NCBI RefSeq assembly: GCF_000241465.1
Contig: NZ_JH584235.1
Span: 2,780,529-2,844,528, forward strand
Source: Sphingomonas echinoides ATCC 14820
GTDB lineage: Bacteria > Pseudomonadota > Alphaproteobacteria > Sphingomonadales > Sphingomonadaceae
DNA: 64,000 bases
Direction: 5' to 3'
This document shows, piece after piece, positions 28,772 to 37,623 of the stretch (position 1 is its first letter; every line of letters starts with the position of its first letter). A program made the position numbers and the translations under genes. The notes beneath the pieces were generated by a model. That model did no database searches. It saw only the letters and a program-made list of their open reading frames with translations, and was not told the origin of the DNA.

Positions 28772-31582
28772 ATGACCGTCAAGCTGTTCGCGCTCTCCGG
28801 CGTGGCGCTCGCCACGCTCGCCGTGCCGACCTTTGCGCAGACCGCGCCCAAGCCCGTGCCGGTCGCGGAATTGGTCAAGCAAGTCGATATTCCCTATAGC
28901 GAATTCCGCCTCGCCAATGGCCTGCGCGTCATCGTCAATACCGATCGCAAGGCCCCGGTCGTCGCGATCAGCGTGTGGTACAATGTCGGCTCGAAGTTTG
29001 AGCCCAAGGGCAAGACCGGCTTTGCGCATCTGTTCGAGCATCTGATGTTCAACGGCTCCGAGAATGCGCCGAAGGACTATTTCACCTATACCAAGGCGAT
29101 CGGCGCGACCGATCTCAACGGCACGACCTATTTCGATCGCACCAATTATTTCGAGACGGTGCCGGTCGCAGCACTAGACCGCGCGCTGTTCCTGGAAAGC
29201 GACCGCATGGGCTATCTGCTCGGGGCGATCACGCCCGGCGTGGTCGATGAGCAGCGCGGCGTCGTGCAGAATGAAAAGCGGCAAGGCGACAACCAGCCGT
29301 TCGGTCTGATCGAATATAAGCAGGTCGAGACGCTGTTCCCCGCGACGCACCCTTATGGCCACACTACGATCGGATCGATGGCCGATCTCGATTCGGCCAG
29401 CGTCGAGGATGTGAAGGCCTGGTTCCGCAGCCATTACGCCCCCAACAATGCGGTGCTGGTGCTGTCGGGCGATATCGATGCCGCCAAGGCCAAGCTGCTG
29501 GTCGAGAAATATTTCGGTGCGATCCCCAAGGGGCCGGAAAGCGTCGTGCCCGCCGCCGACGTGCCGACTTTGGCCGCGCCCAAGGTGGAAACGATCAAGG
29601 ACCGCGTTGCCACCACGCGCATCTACCGCATGTGGGCGGTGCCGGGCCTCAACAACCCCGAAGCAGTGTCGCTGGACGTGACCGCCGGGGTGCTGGGCGG
29701 CCTCGCCAGCAGCCGTCTCGACAATGCGCTGGTGCGCAAGGAAAAGCTCGCGGTGCGCGTGTCGGCCAACAATGAGAGCTTCGCGCAGGTCGGCATGTTC
29801 GTGGTCAGCGCCGATGTGCGCCCGGGCGTCGATCCGGCGCTGGTCGCCAAGCGGCTCGACGAGATCATTGCCGATGTCATCGCCAACGGTCCGACTGCGG
29901 ATGAAGTGCAGCGCGTTGCGACGCGCGATGCTGCGGCACGCATTGCCGGGCTTGAATCGACCGGTGGTTTCGGCGGCAAGGCGGTCGCGCTCGCCGAAGG
30001 CGCGCTGTATGAAAACGATCCCGGCTTCTACAAGAAGCAACTGGCCGAACTCGCCGCGCAGACGCCCGCGCAAGTCAAGGCGGCCAGCGCGAAATGGCTG
30101 ACGCGTCCGGTCTATGCGCTGACCGTCGTGCCCGGCGCGCGCGATGCTTATGTCGAGGCGACACCGCCGGCCAAGGTCGCCGCTGCGCCCGAGCCTGAAG
30201 TCAAGGGCACGCGCGGTGCCCTCCCCGCGGTCGGCACCTTGTCGAGCCTGGTCTTCCCCAAGGTCGAGCACGCCAAGCTCAAGAACGGCATCGAACTGGT
30301 CTATGCCTATCGCAACGCCGTGCCGATCACCCAGGCGTCGATCAGCTTCGATGCGGGGGTCGCCGCCGATGTGCCGGGCAAGCTCGGCACGCAGGCGTTG
30401 ACGCTCGACATGCTCGACGAAGGCACGCTCACGCGCGATTCGATCGCGATCGCCGAAGCCAAGGAGCGGCTGGGCGCGAACATCACCAGCGGATCGGGGC
30501 CCGATCGCACCGTTGTCGGCCTGTTCACACCGAGCGCCAACCTCGCCGCTTCGACCGAATTGCTCGCCGATATCGTGCGGCATCCGAAATTTGACCCGGC
30601 GGAAGTCGCCCGCGTCAAGAACCAGCAGCTTTCGCGAATCTCGGCCGAGCTGACCAGCCCGCAGGGCCTGGCAACGCGCGTCTATCCCAAGCTGATCTAC
30701 GGCGCGGCCTATCCCTACGCGAAGTCGTTTGGCAGCGGCGATGCCAAGGCGGTGGCCGCGCTGACGCGCGACGATCTGATTGCCTTCCAGCAAGCCTGGA
30801 TCCGGCCCGACAAGGCCAAGATCTTCGTCGTCAGCGATCGTCCGCTGGCCGAAGTAAAGGCGGCGTTCGACGCGCGCTTTGGCGACTGGACGCCGACCGG
30901 CCCGGCGGGCGTCAAGGATTTCAGCGTCAAGGCCGCACCGTCTGCGCCCAAGATCGTGCTGATCGACCGGCCCGATTCGCCGCAGTCGTTCCTCATCGCC
31001 GGGATTCCCACGCGCCTGGTCGGCACCGACGATCTGCTGCCGGTGATCACCGCCAACGACACGCTCGGCGGCGATTTCCTGTCGCGCGTCAACATGGACC
31101 TGCGCGAGGCGCGGCATTGGTCATACGGCGTCAACGGGTCGTTCCGCCGTGCCCAGCACGACACGCCCTATCTGCTCGGCACCGGGGTGCAGGCCAACAA
31201 GACCGGCGAATCGATCAAATCGCTGCGGACCGATTTTGCCGAGTTCCTGACCACCAAGGGCATTACCCAGGAAGAGTTTGATCGCACCATCACCGATGCG
31301 ATCAGCTCGCTGCCAGGCAATTTCGAAACGTCGGGCGCAGTGCTTGGGGCTTTGCAGCAAAATGACCTCTACAAGCGTCCCGACGATTATTATGCGACGC
31401 TCCCGCAAAAATATCGCGCGATGACGGCAGCCGAGCTTGACGCTGCGGCACGCACGGCAATCGACCCGGCCAAGACCGTCTGGATCGTCGTCGGCGACGC
31501 GGCGAAGGTCCGTGGCCAGCTTGACAGCATCGGGTTGCCGGTTGAGGTGGTGCCCGCCGCATCCGTCGCGGATGCGCGCTGA
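28772..31582 (+). CDS. M16-family zinc protease, two-domain
   Basis: This 936-residue exported protein (signal peptide cleaved after TFAQ) has two pitrilysin-type halves. The N-terminal half bears the inverted zinc motif HLFEH (H86, E89, H90) and a third ligand Glu in QNEKRQ (~168). The C-terminal half (~500-930) lacks it, as usual. Such proteases degrade peptides in the periplasm or on the outer membrane. A GGGGATCC tract provides the ribosome site. The 298 bp upstream contain the palindrome described above, so it probably has its own promoter. Confidence 0.93.
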   Translation: MTVKLFALSGVALATLAVPTFAQTAPKPVPVAELVKQVDIPYSEFRLANGLRVIVNTDRKAPVVAISVWYNVGSKFEPKGKTGFAHLFEHLMFNGSENAPKDYFTYTKAIGATDLNGTTYFDRTNYFETVPVAALDRALFLESDRMGYLLGAITPGVVDEQRGVVQNEKRQGDNQPFGLIEYKQVETLFPATHPYGHTTIGSMADLDSASVEDVKAWFRSHYAPNNAVLVLSGDIDAAKAKLLVEKYFGAIPKGPESVVPAADVPTLAAPKVETIKDRVATTRIYRMWAVPGLNNPEAVSLDVTAGVLGGLASSRLDNALVRKEKLAVRVSANNESFAQVGMFVVSADVRPGVDPALVAKRLDEIIADVIANGPTADEVQRVATRDAAARIAGLESTGGFGGKAVALAEGALYENDPGFYKKQLAELAAQTPAQVKAASAKWLTRPVYALTVVPGARDAYVEATPPAKVAAAPEPEVKGTRGALPAVGTLSSLVFPKVEHAKLKNGIELVYAYRNAVPITQASISFDAGVAADVPGKLGTQALTLDMLDEGTLTRDSIAIAEAKERLGANITSGSGPDRTVVGLFTPSANLAASTELLADIVRHPKFDPAEVARVKNQQLSRISAELTSPQGLATRVYPKLIYGAAYPYAKSFGSGDAKAVAALTRDDLIAFQQAWIRPDKAKIFVVSDRPLAEVKAAFDARFGDWTPTGPAGVKDFSVKAAPSAPKIVLIDRPDSPQSFLIAGIPTRLVGTDDLLPVITANDTLGGDFLSRVNMDLREARHWSYGVNGSFRRAQHDTPYLLGTGVQANKTGESIKSLRTDFAEFLTTKGITQEEFDRTITDAISSLPGNFETSGAVLGALQQNDLYKRPDDYYATLPQKYRAMTAAELDAAARTAIDPAKTVWIVVGDAAKVRGQLDSIGLPVEVVPAASVADAR

Positions 31583-31606
31583 AGATTCTTTGTCAGGAGA
31601 GAGATC

Positions 31607-31909
31607 ATGGCTGCAATCGACGGAACCTGGGATACCATCGTCAAGTCGCCGCTGGGCGACCAGAAGGCCGTGCTGACGGTCAAGACCGACGGCGCTAGCT
31701 GGACCGGAAGCCAAGTCGGCGCGCAGGGCAGCGCCGAAATCACCGACGGCATCGTCGAGGGCGAGACGATCAAGTGGACGATGTCGATCGTCGTGCCGAT
31801 GCCGATGACGCTGACCTGCGAAGCGACCGCCGATGGCGACACGCTCACCGGTTCGGTCGGCGCCGGCGCGTTCGGCAGCTTCCCGATGACGGGCACCCGC
31901 GCGGCCTAA
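31607..31909 (+). CDS. Small conserved-looking protein, function unknown
   Basis: This 100-residue protein has a good ribosome site (AGGAGAGAG) 24 bp after the M16 gene and is probably cotranscribed with it. It is beta-rich (WDTIVKSPLGDQKAVLTVKT, then WTMSIVVPMPMTLTCEATAD) and Gly/Ser/Thr-rich, and lacks a signal peptide or membrane helix. Alternating strands and the GxxVGAGAFGSFPMTG ending suggest a small beta-barrel or lipocalin-like fold. I do not recognise a named family. A terminator follows. Confidence 0.75.
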   Translation: MAAIDGTWDTIVKSPLGDQKAVLTVKTDGASWTGSQVGAQGSAEITDGIVEGETIKWTMSIVVPMPMTLTCEATADGDTLTGSVGAGAFGSFPMTGTRAA

Positions 31910-31931
31910 GCCGTTCGCTCAACCGACACGA

Positions 31932-31968
31932 AAAGGCTCGCGTTCCGCAAGGACCGCGGGCCTTTTTT
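31932..31968 (+). terminator. Rho-independent terminator after the M16 operon
   Basis: AAAGGCTCGCG pairs imperfectly with CGCGGGCCTTT around a 12-base loop, and six T residues follow. It ends the M16 protease/small protein unit. Confidence 0.75.
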
Positions 31969-31985
31969 GATCCTCCCCGGAACGG

Positions 31986-32074
31986 AGTTTTGGGTCGGAT
32001 CGTCCCCCGGACGATCCTTGACCATGCGGGGCATGGTCAACCCAAAACTGGGGACCATGCGCAAAGCGCATGGT
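31986..32074. repeat. Cluster of nested hairpins between the M16 operon and purK
   Basis: Outer arms AGTTTTGGGT (31986-31995) and ACCCAAAACT (32040-32049) enclose two perfect hairpins, GGATCGTCC with GGACGATCC and TTGACCATG with CATGGTCAA. A third hairpin (ACCATGCGC with GCGCATGGT, 32054-32074) follows. No coding frame is present. Confidence 0.8.
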
Positions 32075-32133
32075 GGAGGGGGCTCGCCCCAAGCGCAGCC
32101 TCGGCCGCGGTAGCCGCCCGGCCCCACCACTCT

Positions 32134-32209
32134 CCCGTTCGTTTCGAGCGAAGTCGAGAAACCCGTCACACCGGGCGCAGGTTTCTCGACTTCGCTCGAA
32201 ACGAACGGG
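32134..32209. repeat. Perfect 29-bp inverted repeat, extragenic
   Basis: Arms 32134-32162 and 32181-32209 are exact reverse complements separated by 18 bases. The core TTTCGAGCGAAGTCGAGAAA is of a kind found repeatedly in sphingomonad genomes. It sits 17 bp beyond the purK stop and may act as its terminator-like 3' end. Confidence 0.85.
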
Positions 32210-32226
32210 GAGGGGAAAGGGCTATC

Positions 32227-33294
32227 TCACCGCCCCAGCCGCGTCACATGCCCCATCTTGCGCCCCGGCCGCGTCTCCTTGCCGTACAGGTGCAGATGTG
32301 CGCCCGGCTCGGCCAGAATCTCGGCCCAGCGGTCGGCGTCATGGCCGATCAGATTTTCCATCGCTACCGTGGGCGCGGTCAGGCCGGTGTCGCCCAGCGG
32401 CAGCCCGCAAATCGCGCGGATATGGTTCTCGAATTGCGAGCACACCGCGCCCTCGATCGTCCAATGCCCCGAATTGTGCACGCGCGGCGCCATTTCGTTG
32501 AACACCGGCCCGTCGGCGCCCGCAAAGAATTCGCACGCCAGCACGCCGACATACTCGAGCTGGTCGGCGATTCGCCCGGCCAGCGCCGCCGCCTCGCCCC
32601 AGCTGGCCGCGACTTCGGCAGGTGCAGGCAAGGTCGATCGCGCCAGTACGCCGTCCTTATGTTCGTTCCACGGCGGCGGATAGCTCACCATCTGCCCATC
32701 GCCGCGCCGCGCCAGGATGATCGAGAATTCATGGCTGAAGGTGACGAACCCTTCCAGGATCGCCGGCCGCCGCCCGATCGCCTCCCACGCCGCCGCCACA
32801 TCGCCGGGCGCGGTCAGGCGCACCTGGCCCTTGCCGTCATAGCCCATGCGCAGCGTCTTCAGGATTGCAGGCGTGCCGATTTCGGCCACCGCCGCCTCCA
32901 GTTCGGCCAGCGTCTCGACCTTGGCCCAGGGCGCGGTGCGTCCGCCCAGATCGCGCACGAACGCCTTTTCGGTCGCGCGGTCCTGCGCCACGCCCAGCGC
33001 GGCGGGGGCGGGGTGGACCGGCACCTTGCCCGCCAGATAGGTGACGGGCTCGAGCGCGATATTCTCGAACTCGTAAGTGATGACATCGGCGGCGGCGGCG
33101 AATTCGTCGAGCACGATGCGGCTGTGATAATCGGCGCGGGTGAAGCTCGATGCGGTCTGCGCGGCGACGGCTTCCTCATCGGGCGCGAGAATGCGCGTGT
33201 TGTAGCCGAGCTGCGCCGCCGCCACCGCGAGCATCCGCCCAAGCTGGCCGCCGCCCAGAATGCCGATGGTCGAGCCGGGGGGAAGGGGAGTCAT
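32227..33294 (-). CDS. purK: N5-carboxyaminoimidazole ribonucleotide synthase
   Basis: This 355-residue ATP-grasp enzyme converts AIR, ATP and bicarbonate to N5-CAIR in purine synthesis; PurE then rearranges the product. The N-terminal IGILGGGQLGRMLAVAAAQL dinucleotide-like fold, ITYEFENI, ILKTLRMGYDGKGQ and NEMAPRVHNSGHWTIEG are diagnostic. The ATG at 33294 is unambiguous. purE lies upstream on the same strand, but an extragenic palindrome of ~110 bp separates them, so readthrough may be reduced. Confidence 0.96.
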   Translation of the reverse strand: MTPLPPGSTIGILGGGQLGRMLAVAAAQLGYNTRILAPDEEAVAAQTASSFTRADYHSRIVLDEFAAAADVITYEFENIALEPVTYLAGKVPVHPAPAALGVAQDRATEKAFVRDLGGRTAPWAKVETLAELEAAVAEIGTPAILKTLRMGYDGKGQVRLTAPGDVAAAWEAIGRRPAILEGFVTFSHEFSIILARRGDGQMVSYPPPWNEHKDGVLARSTLPAPAEVAASWGEAAALAGRIADQLEYVGVLACEFFAGADGPVFNEMAPRVHNSGHWTIEGAVCSQFENHIRAICGLPLGDTGLTAPTVAMENLIGHDADRWAEILAEPGAHLHLYGKETRPGRKMGHVTRLGR

Positions 33295-33341
33295 GCTGGT
33301 CCGTCCGCTTGGTGAAGAGAAAATCGCTCGGTCTTTATCCT

Positions 33342-33450
33342 CCCCTCCCTGGAAGGGAGGGGCTGGGGGTGGGTTGGCCCGTAGTCGGGCGTAACGTTCG
33401 CCATCAGCCGACCCACCCCCGACCCCTCCCTTTCGGGGAGGGGAGGAAGA
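33342..33450. repeat. Bipartite extragenic palindrome, copy 2
   Basis: This has the same architecture and most of the same sequence as 28529-28635: CCCCTCCCT hairpins at both ends and a GGTTGGCC/GGCTGACC-type inner pair. It lies between purE and purK. The inner sequence differs at about one base in eight from copy 1, so the copies are not recent. Confidence 0.85.
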
Positions 33451-33466
33451 ACCGCCCGCCCCACCC

Positions 33467-33970
33467 TCACGCCGGGTCAGTCGCCACGCTTTCGGTCTGC
33501 CGCGCGCGCCACGCCTGCAAGCGCTCGCTTAAGCCCGCATCCGACAGCGCCAGGATCGCCGCCGCCAGCAGCGCCGCATTCTTGGCACCCGCCTTGCCGA
33601 TTGCGAGCGTCCCCACCGGAATCCCGGCCGGCATCTGGACGATCGAATAAAGGCTGTCGACGCCCTTCAGCGTCTTGCTTTCCACCGGCACGCCCAGCAC
33701 CGGCAGATGCGTCAGCGCCGCCGCCATGCCCGGCAGATGCGCCGCGCCACCGGCCCCTGCGATGATCACCTGGATGCCGCGTTCCGCCGCACCCCCGGCA
33801 TAGTCATACAGGCGCTGCGGCGTGCGATGCGCCGACACCACCTTGCTTTCATGCGCCACCCCCAGCTCGGCGAGCAGTTCGGCGGCATGGTGCATCGTCT
33901 CCCAATCGGAGGTGCTTCCCATGATGATGCCGACGACAGGGCGCGCGGCGGAGGTTTCGGGCGTGGCCAT
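33467..33970 (-). CDS. purE: N5-CAIR mutase (PurE catalytic subunit)
   Basis: This 167-residue class I PurE rearranges N5-CAIR to CAIR. Visible motifs are [14 protein letters not shown], where the conserved Ser/Asp bind the substrate phosphate, SAHRTPQRL, and [12 protein letters not shown]. The C-terminal extension is slightly Ala-rich. It is the upstream member of a purE-purK pair. Confidence 0.97.
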   Translation of the reverse strand: MATPETSAARPVVGIIMGSTSDWETMHHAAELLAELGVAHESKVVSAHRTPQRLYDYAGGAAERGIQVIIAGAGGAAHLPGMAAALTHLPVLGVPVESKTLKGVDSLYSIVQMPAGIPVGTLAIGKAGAKNAALLAAAILALSDAGLSERLQAWRARQTESVATDPA

Positions 33971-34088
33971 GCCGTTCGACTAGCGGCCTGCGCTGGGCAG
34001 GGCAACTCTCGCAAACGGTTCGTCGTGGAACTTGTGCGTCTCGGCGGGGGTTGGGGGGCCACTAGAACAGATCCCAAGGAGAACCCCC

Positions 34089-34736
34089 ATGCACCGCAAG
34101 ACCCAAGCGTCGATCGCCGCCCTCGCCGCCATGCTCGCCTTCGCCACCCCCGCTTTCGCCGAAGGCAAGCACGAGCGCGCCGAAGCCGCGATCGCCGAAG
34201 CCCGCGCGAAGATCGACGCCTCGGCCAAGGTCGGTGCCACTGCCGAGACCCCGCGCCTCCAGGCCGAGGCGCAGGCCGCCTTGCGCACCGCGCAGGAAGA
34301 TCTCGCCAGCGGCCACAAGGAAGAGGCGATCGCCGCCGCGCACCACGCCAGCCAGCTCGCCGACACAGCGCTTGGTGAAGCGCAGCGCGCCCGCACCCAG
34401 AATGCCCGCGCCGTGACCGAAACTGCGCGCGATGCCGCCGCCGATGCGCAGGCGCAGGCCGCTGCCGCCAATGCCCGCGCCAACGCCGCCGAACAGGCCG
34501 CCGCCTCGGCATCGGCCGATGCCGCCGCCGCGCGCGCCACGCCGGTGATCATCGCCGCCCCGGCAGCGCCTGCGCCAACCATGACGGTCACCACCGAAAC
34601 CACCAAGACGGCAACCCCCGCACCGGCTGCGCCCGTGACGCACAAGGTGGTGCGCAAGACCGTGCGCCACACCGCCAAACGCCCGGCGCCGCGCGCGACC
34701 GAGAAGACCACCACCACCGTCACCACCGGGCAGTAA
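34089..34736 (+). CDS. Exported alanine-rich coiled-coil protein
   Basis: This 215-residue protein has a clear signal peptide (cleavage after TPAFA) and AAGGAG eight bases before the ATG. A long Ala/Glu/Gln-rich helical region (~25-150) with heptad-like spacing (RLQAEAQAALRTAQEDLASG) resembles DUF4398-type periplasmic proteins. A Thr/Pro/Ala tail with Lys/Arg clusters follows. No catalytic motif is seen; a structural or envelope role is likely. It diverges from purE, with 118 bp between the two starts. Confidence 0.75.
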   Translation: MHRKTQASIAALAAMLAFATPAFAEGKHERAEAAIAEARAKIDASAKVGATAETPRLQAEAQAALRTAQEDLASGHKEEAIAAAHHASQLADTALGEAQRARTQNARAVTETARDAAADAQAQAAAANARANAAEQAAASASADAAAARATPVIIAAPAAPAPTMTVTTETTKTATPAPAAPVTHKVVRKTVRHTAKRPAPRATEKTTTTVTTGQ

Positions 34737-34754
34737 GCCGGGGGCGGCCCGCCG

Positions 34755-35441
34755 CTACCGCTCGTTCAGATAGTAACGATCGGTGGCGGCGAGGCTGTCG
34801 TCGAGTTCATAAACGATCGGCTGCCCGGTCGGGATTTCCAGCGTGGTGATCTCGTCATCGGGAATGCCCGACAGATGCTTCACCAGCGCGCGCAGCGAAT
34901 TGCCATGCGCCGAAATCAGCACCCGCTGCCCGGCGCGCAAGGCCGGCGCGATCCGCCCCTCCCAATACGGCAGCACGCGCGCGATCGTATCCTTCAGGCT
35001 CTCGGTCGCGGGCACGGCGATCCCGGCATAGCGGCGGTCCTGCGACAGGTCATAGGCGCTGCCCGGCGCCATGGGCGGCGGCGGCACGTCGAAGCTGCGG
35101 CGCCAGATATGCACTTGCGCATCGCCATATTCGGCGGCGGTCTCGGCCTTGTTGAGGCCCGTCAGCCCACCATAATGGCGCTCGTTCAGCCGCCAGTCCT
35201 TCTCCACCGGCAGCCACAGCCGCTGCATTTCCTCCAGCGCCAGGTTGAGCGTCTTGATCGCGCGCGTCTGCAGCGAGGTGAAGCAGAGGTCGAAATCCAG
35301 CCCCTTCTCCGCCATCAACCGCCCCGCCGCGCGCGCTTCCTCGGCGCCTTTGGCGGTCACGTCGACATCCCACCAGCCGGTGAAGCGGTTTTCGAGGTTC
35401 CAGTCGGACTGGCCGTGGCGGATCAGGACGAGGCTAGGCAT
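34755..35441 (-). CDS. gpmA: 2,3-bisphosphoglycerate-dependent phosphoglycerate mutase
   Basis: This 228-residue enzyme is a histidine phosphatase-superfamily glycolytic mutase. [18 protein letters not shown] carries the phospho-acceptor His. [21 protein letters not shown] and [18 protein letters not shown] complete the active site. It interconverts 3- and 2-phosphoglycerate. It converges with the coiled-coil gene and is 18 bp away from it. Confidence 0.97.
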   Translation of the reverse strand: MPSLVLIRHGQSDWNLENRFTGWWDVDVTAKGAEEARAAGRLMAEKGLDFDLCFTSLQTRAIKTLNLALEEMQRLWLPVEKDWRLNERHYGGLTGLNKAETAAEYGDAQVHIWRRSFDVPPPPMAPGSAYDLSQDRRYAGIAVPATESLKDTIARVLPYWEGRIAPALRAGQRVLISAHGNSLRALVKHLSGIPDDEITTLEIPTGQPIVYELDDSLAATDRYYLNER

Positions 35442-35666
35442 AAGGCGCGGTCTCCTTCCCCGGCATCAGGCCGGGCGCAACGCCCCGCCGGGTATCCCCT
35501 CGCGGCGGCGCGATCAACAGCCGGGTTTGATGTCCCCGCGCAGAAGGGCGTTGAAGGTTTGCGCGCGACTTTCTACGCGCACCCGATTGGGGCCTTCCAT
35601 CGCCGCGCGCTCGGCCACCGCGCCCGCACGTTGGATAAAGGCAGATCGCCGGGATTGTGACTCGCC

Positions 35667-36497
35667 ATGAATTATCGCCATTCCTTCCATGCCGGCAACA
35701 GCGCCGATGTCGTGAAGCACAGCCTGCTGATCGCGCTGGTGCGGGCCTTGCAGCAAAAACCGGGCGCGCTGACGCTGATCGACACCCATGCCGGCTGCGG
35801 TCTGTACGACCTTGGCGGCGCGGATGCCGGGCGCACCGGCGAAGCCCTACAGGGCGTGCTGCGCGCCTTTGCCGACGCGAACCCCGTGCTCGACGACTAT
35901 CGCGCCGCCGTGCAGGCGGTGAATGTCGGGGCCGAGCCGCATTTCTACCCCGGCTCGCCCCGGATTCTGGCGCAGCTTCTGCGCCCGCAGGATTTCTTGA
36001 TCCTGAACGAAAAGCATCCCGAGGATGCCTATACCCTGCGCGGCGTGATGCGCGGCACCTCGGCTGCGGTGCATGAGCGCGACGCCTACGAACTGTGGCT
36101 GGCGCTGCTGCCGCCGCGCACCGCGCGCGGCGTGGTGCTGGTCGATCCGCCGTTCGAGCAGACCGATGAACGCGACCGCATCACCGCCACCCTCGCCGCG
36201 GCACACCGCAAATGGGCGCATGGCGTGACGGTGATCTGGTATCCGCTAAAAGACCGCGCCACGCATTGGCAGTGGCGGGAGCAGGTCCGCAAGCTCGGCA
36301 TCCCGAAACTGCTGCGGGTGGAGCATTGGCTGTACGATAGCGATCAGCCCGGCATCTATAACGGCGCGGGCCTGTATATCGTCAATCCGCCCTACGCCTT
36401 CACGCAAGCGCTGCCGCCGCTGCTGGAAGCGCTGCGCGCCGCGCTGGCACCCGAGGGGCATCAAGGCGAGATCATCACCGATTGGCTGGGCGGTTAA
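35667..36497 (+). CDS. rlmJ: 23S rRNA (adenine2030-N6)-methyltransferase
   Basis: This 276-residue SAM-dependent methyltransferase begins MNYRHSFHAGNSADVVKHS, the RlmJ signature. TLIDTHAGCGLYDL forms the SAM-binding loop and VLVDPPFE is the catalytic DPPY-type motif. The known role is N6-methylation of A2030 in 23S rRNA. A standard ATG start follows a long leader. It appears monocistronic. Confidence 0.95.
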   Translation: MNYRHSFHAGNSADVVKHSLLIALVRALQQKPGALTLIDTHAGCGLYDLGGADAGRTGEALQGVLRAFADANPVLDDYRAAVQAVNVGAEPHFYPGSPRILAQLLRPQDFLILNEKHPEDAYTLRGVMRGTSAAVHERDAYELWLALLPPRTARGVVLVDPPFEQTDERDRITATLAAAHRKWAHGVTVIWYPLKDRATHWQWREQVRKLGIPKLLRVEHWLYDSDQPGIYNGAGLYIVNPPYAFTQALPPLLEALRAALAPEGHQGEIITDWLGG

Positions 36498-36560
36498 AAC
36501 AAACCCGCAGCGGCGCTTTCTTGCAATGGAGGAATGGCCGCACTGCAAGTGCCGCCGCCG

Positions 36561-37229
36561 TCAGTCCTCGGCGCGGCCGCGCAGGTAGCGCTGGAAATTA
36601 TATCCCGACGTGACCAGAATATGCGCAAACTGTCGGCATAGCAGCCGGAAGTCCGCCTCGAGCAGGCGGCTTTCATAATGATATCCGGGCGGTGGCGGCG
36701 GCATCGCGTCGGTGTCGGGTGCCTGGAAGCTGGCGACCAACGCATAGCGATCGCCGTCGTCCCCCACCAGCTCCACCAGCGTGCCACCGGCCAGCAATGT
36801 CGTCTCGGTGCGGCGCTCGATCAATCCCCGCGACCAGCTTGTCGACGATTGCGAGGCATCGTCGCCCCCGGTTTCGTCGGCCGGGATCGGCTGGATCCAG
36901 AGGATGCGCGCGATCAGCAGGCAATCGATCGTCTGCTTCCCGGCGAGCAGCGTGAAGCGCCACGGAAACCCGGCGGGCGGCGTGCCGGGATAGGGAAAGA
37001 GTACCGCGGTCTGCGGCACGCCGTTCGTCCCGGGCTCGTCCTTTTGCAGATCGCTGGGCAGCTCGTGCGTCGAGAACGACACGCGGCTCGGCAACAGCGG
37101 ATAGATATGATCCATATACGCCTGATAATTGTCGCCGGTATGGCTGTAGATATAACCACCAGGAAAACTCGGGTGCTGACGAAACTCCTGGTTGAAGCCG
37201 CCTTGTGGTACAGTCATCGGTAGCAGCAT
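36561..37229 (-). CDS. Uncharacterised cytoplasmic protein
   Basis: This 222-residue protein has no recognised family. The start at 37229 is supported by GGGAG eight bases upstream; ATGs upstream at 37262 have no site. It is rich in aromatic residues and proline (HPSFPGGYIYSHTGDNYQAY, and PYPGTPPAGFPWRFTLLAG), with no signal peptide or clear transmembrane helix. The C terminus is basic. The upstream region is AT-rich relative to the rest, which may mean a foreign origin. No functional call is possible. Confidence 0.6.
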   Translation of the reverse strand: MLLPMTVPQGGFNQEFRQHPSFPGGYIYSHTGDNYQAYMDHIYPLLPSRVSFSTHELPSDLQKDEPGTNGVPQTAVLFPYPGTPPAGFPWRFTLLAGKQTIDCLLIARILWIQPIPADETGGDDASQSSTSWSRGLIERRTETTLLAGGTLVELVGDDGDRYALVASFQAPDTDAMPPPPPGYHYESRLLEADFRLLCRQFAHILVTSGYNFQRYLRGRAED

Positions 37230-37623
37230 CCGGATTTCTCCCAAAAATTGTTTTGAGATCACAGTGCTTCATGCACGACCATTCTGTCTCGGTCGCGGGA
37301 TAGACAATATCTGGTTATTCTTTACAGGATCAGAACTATTCGATCAAGTCGATACGCGTGGAGATCGAACGCGACGCGTGACGCCGGTCACTCTGTCCGG
37401 CGAAAAGAGCGGCTGTCGGTTATGGCACGATCATGCCTAGCGCTGGCCGGCCAGCCCGGCGAACAGGCATCTGACCTGGCGCTGGCGGTGCCTGCCGATC
37501 GGTGTCAGATCGCCCGAGGTCAGCTCGACGCGCAGGCGGTGGAGACAATAACAAGGTGCTCCCCAACCCAACGCCTGGCCACTGGGCCCTTGCGTTCGCG
37601 AGTGACGCGCCAAGGTCGAGGGC
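37230..37623. other. Intergenic stretch with no gene seen
   Basis: About 390 bp, with an AT-richer left half (37240-37350), presumably carry the promoter for the uncharacterised gene on the minus strand. I see no RNA gene or conserved frame. Confidence 0.4.

Noticed and set aside
28529..33450. Repeated palindromes considered as CRISPR-like repeats
   Set aside because: They are isolated, self-complementary and without regular spacers; no cas gene is present.
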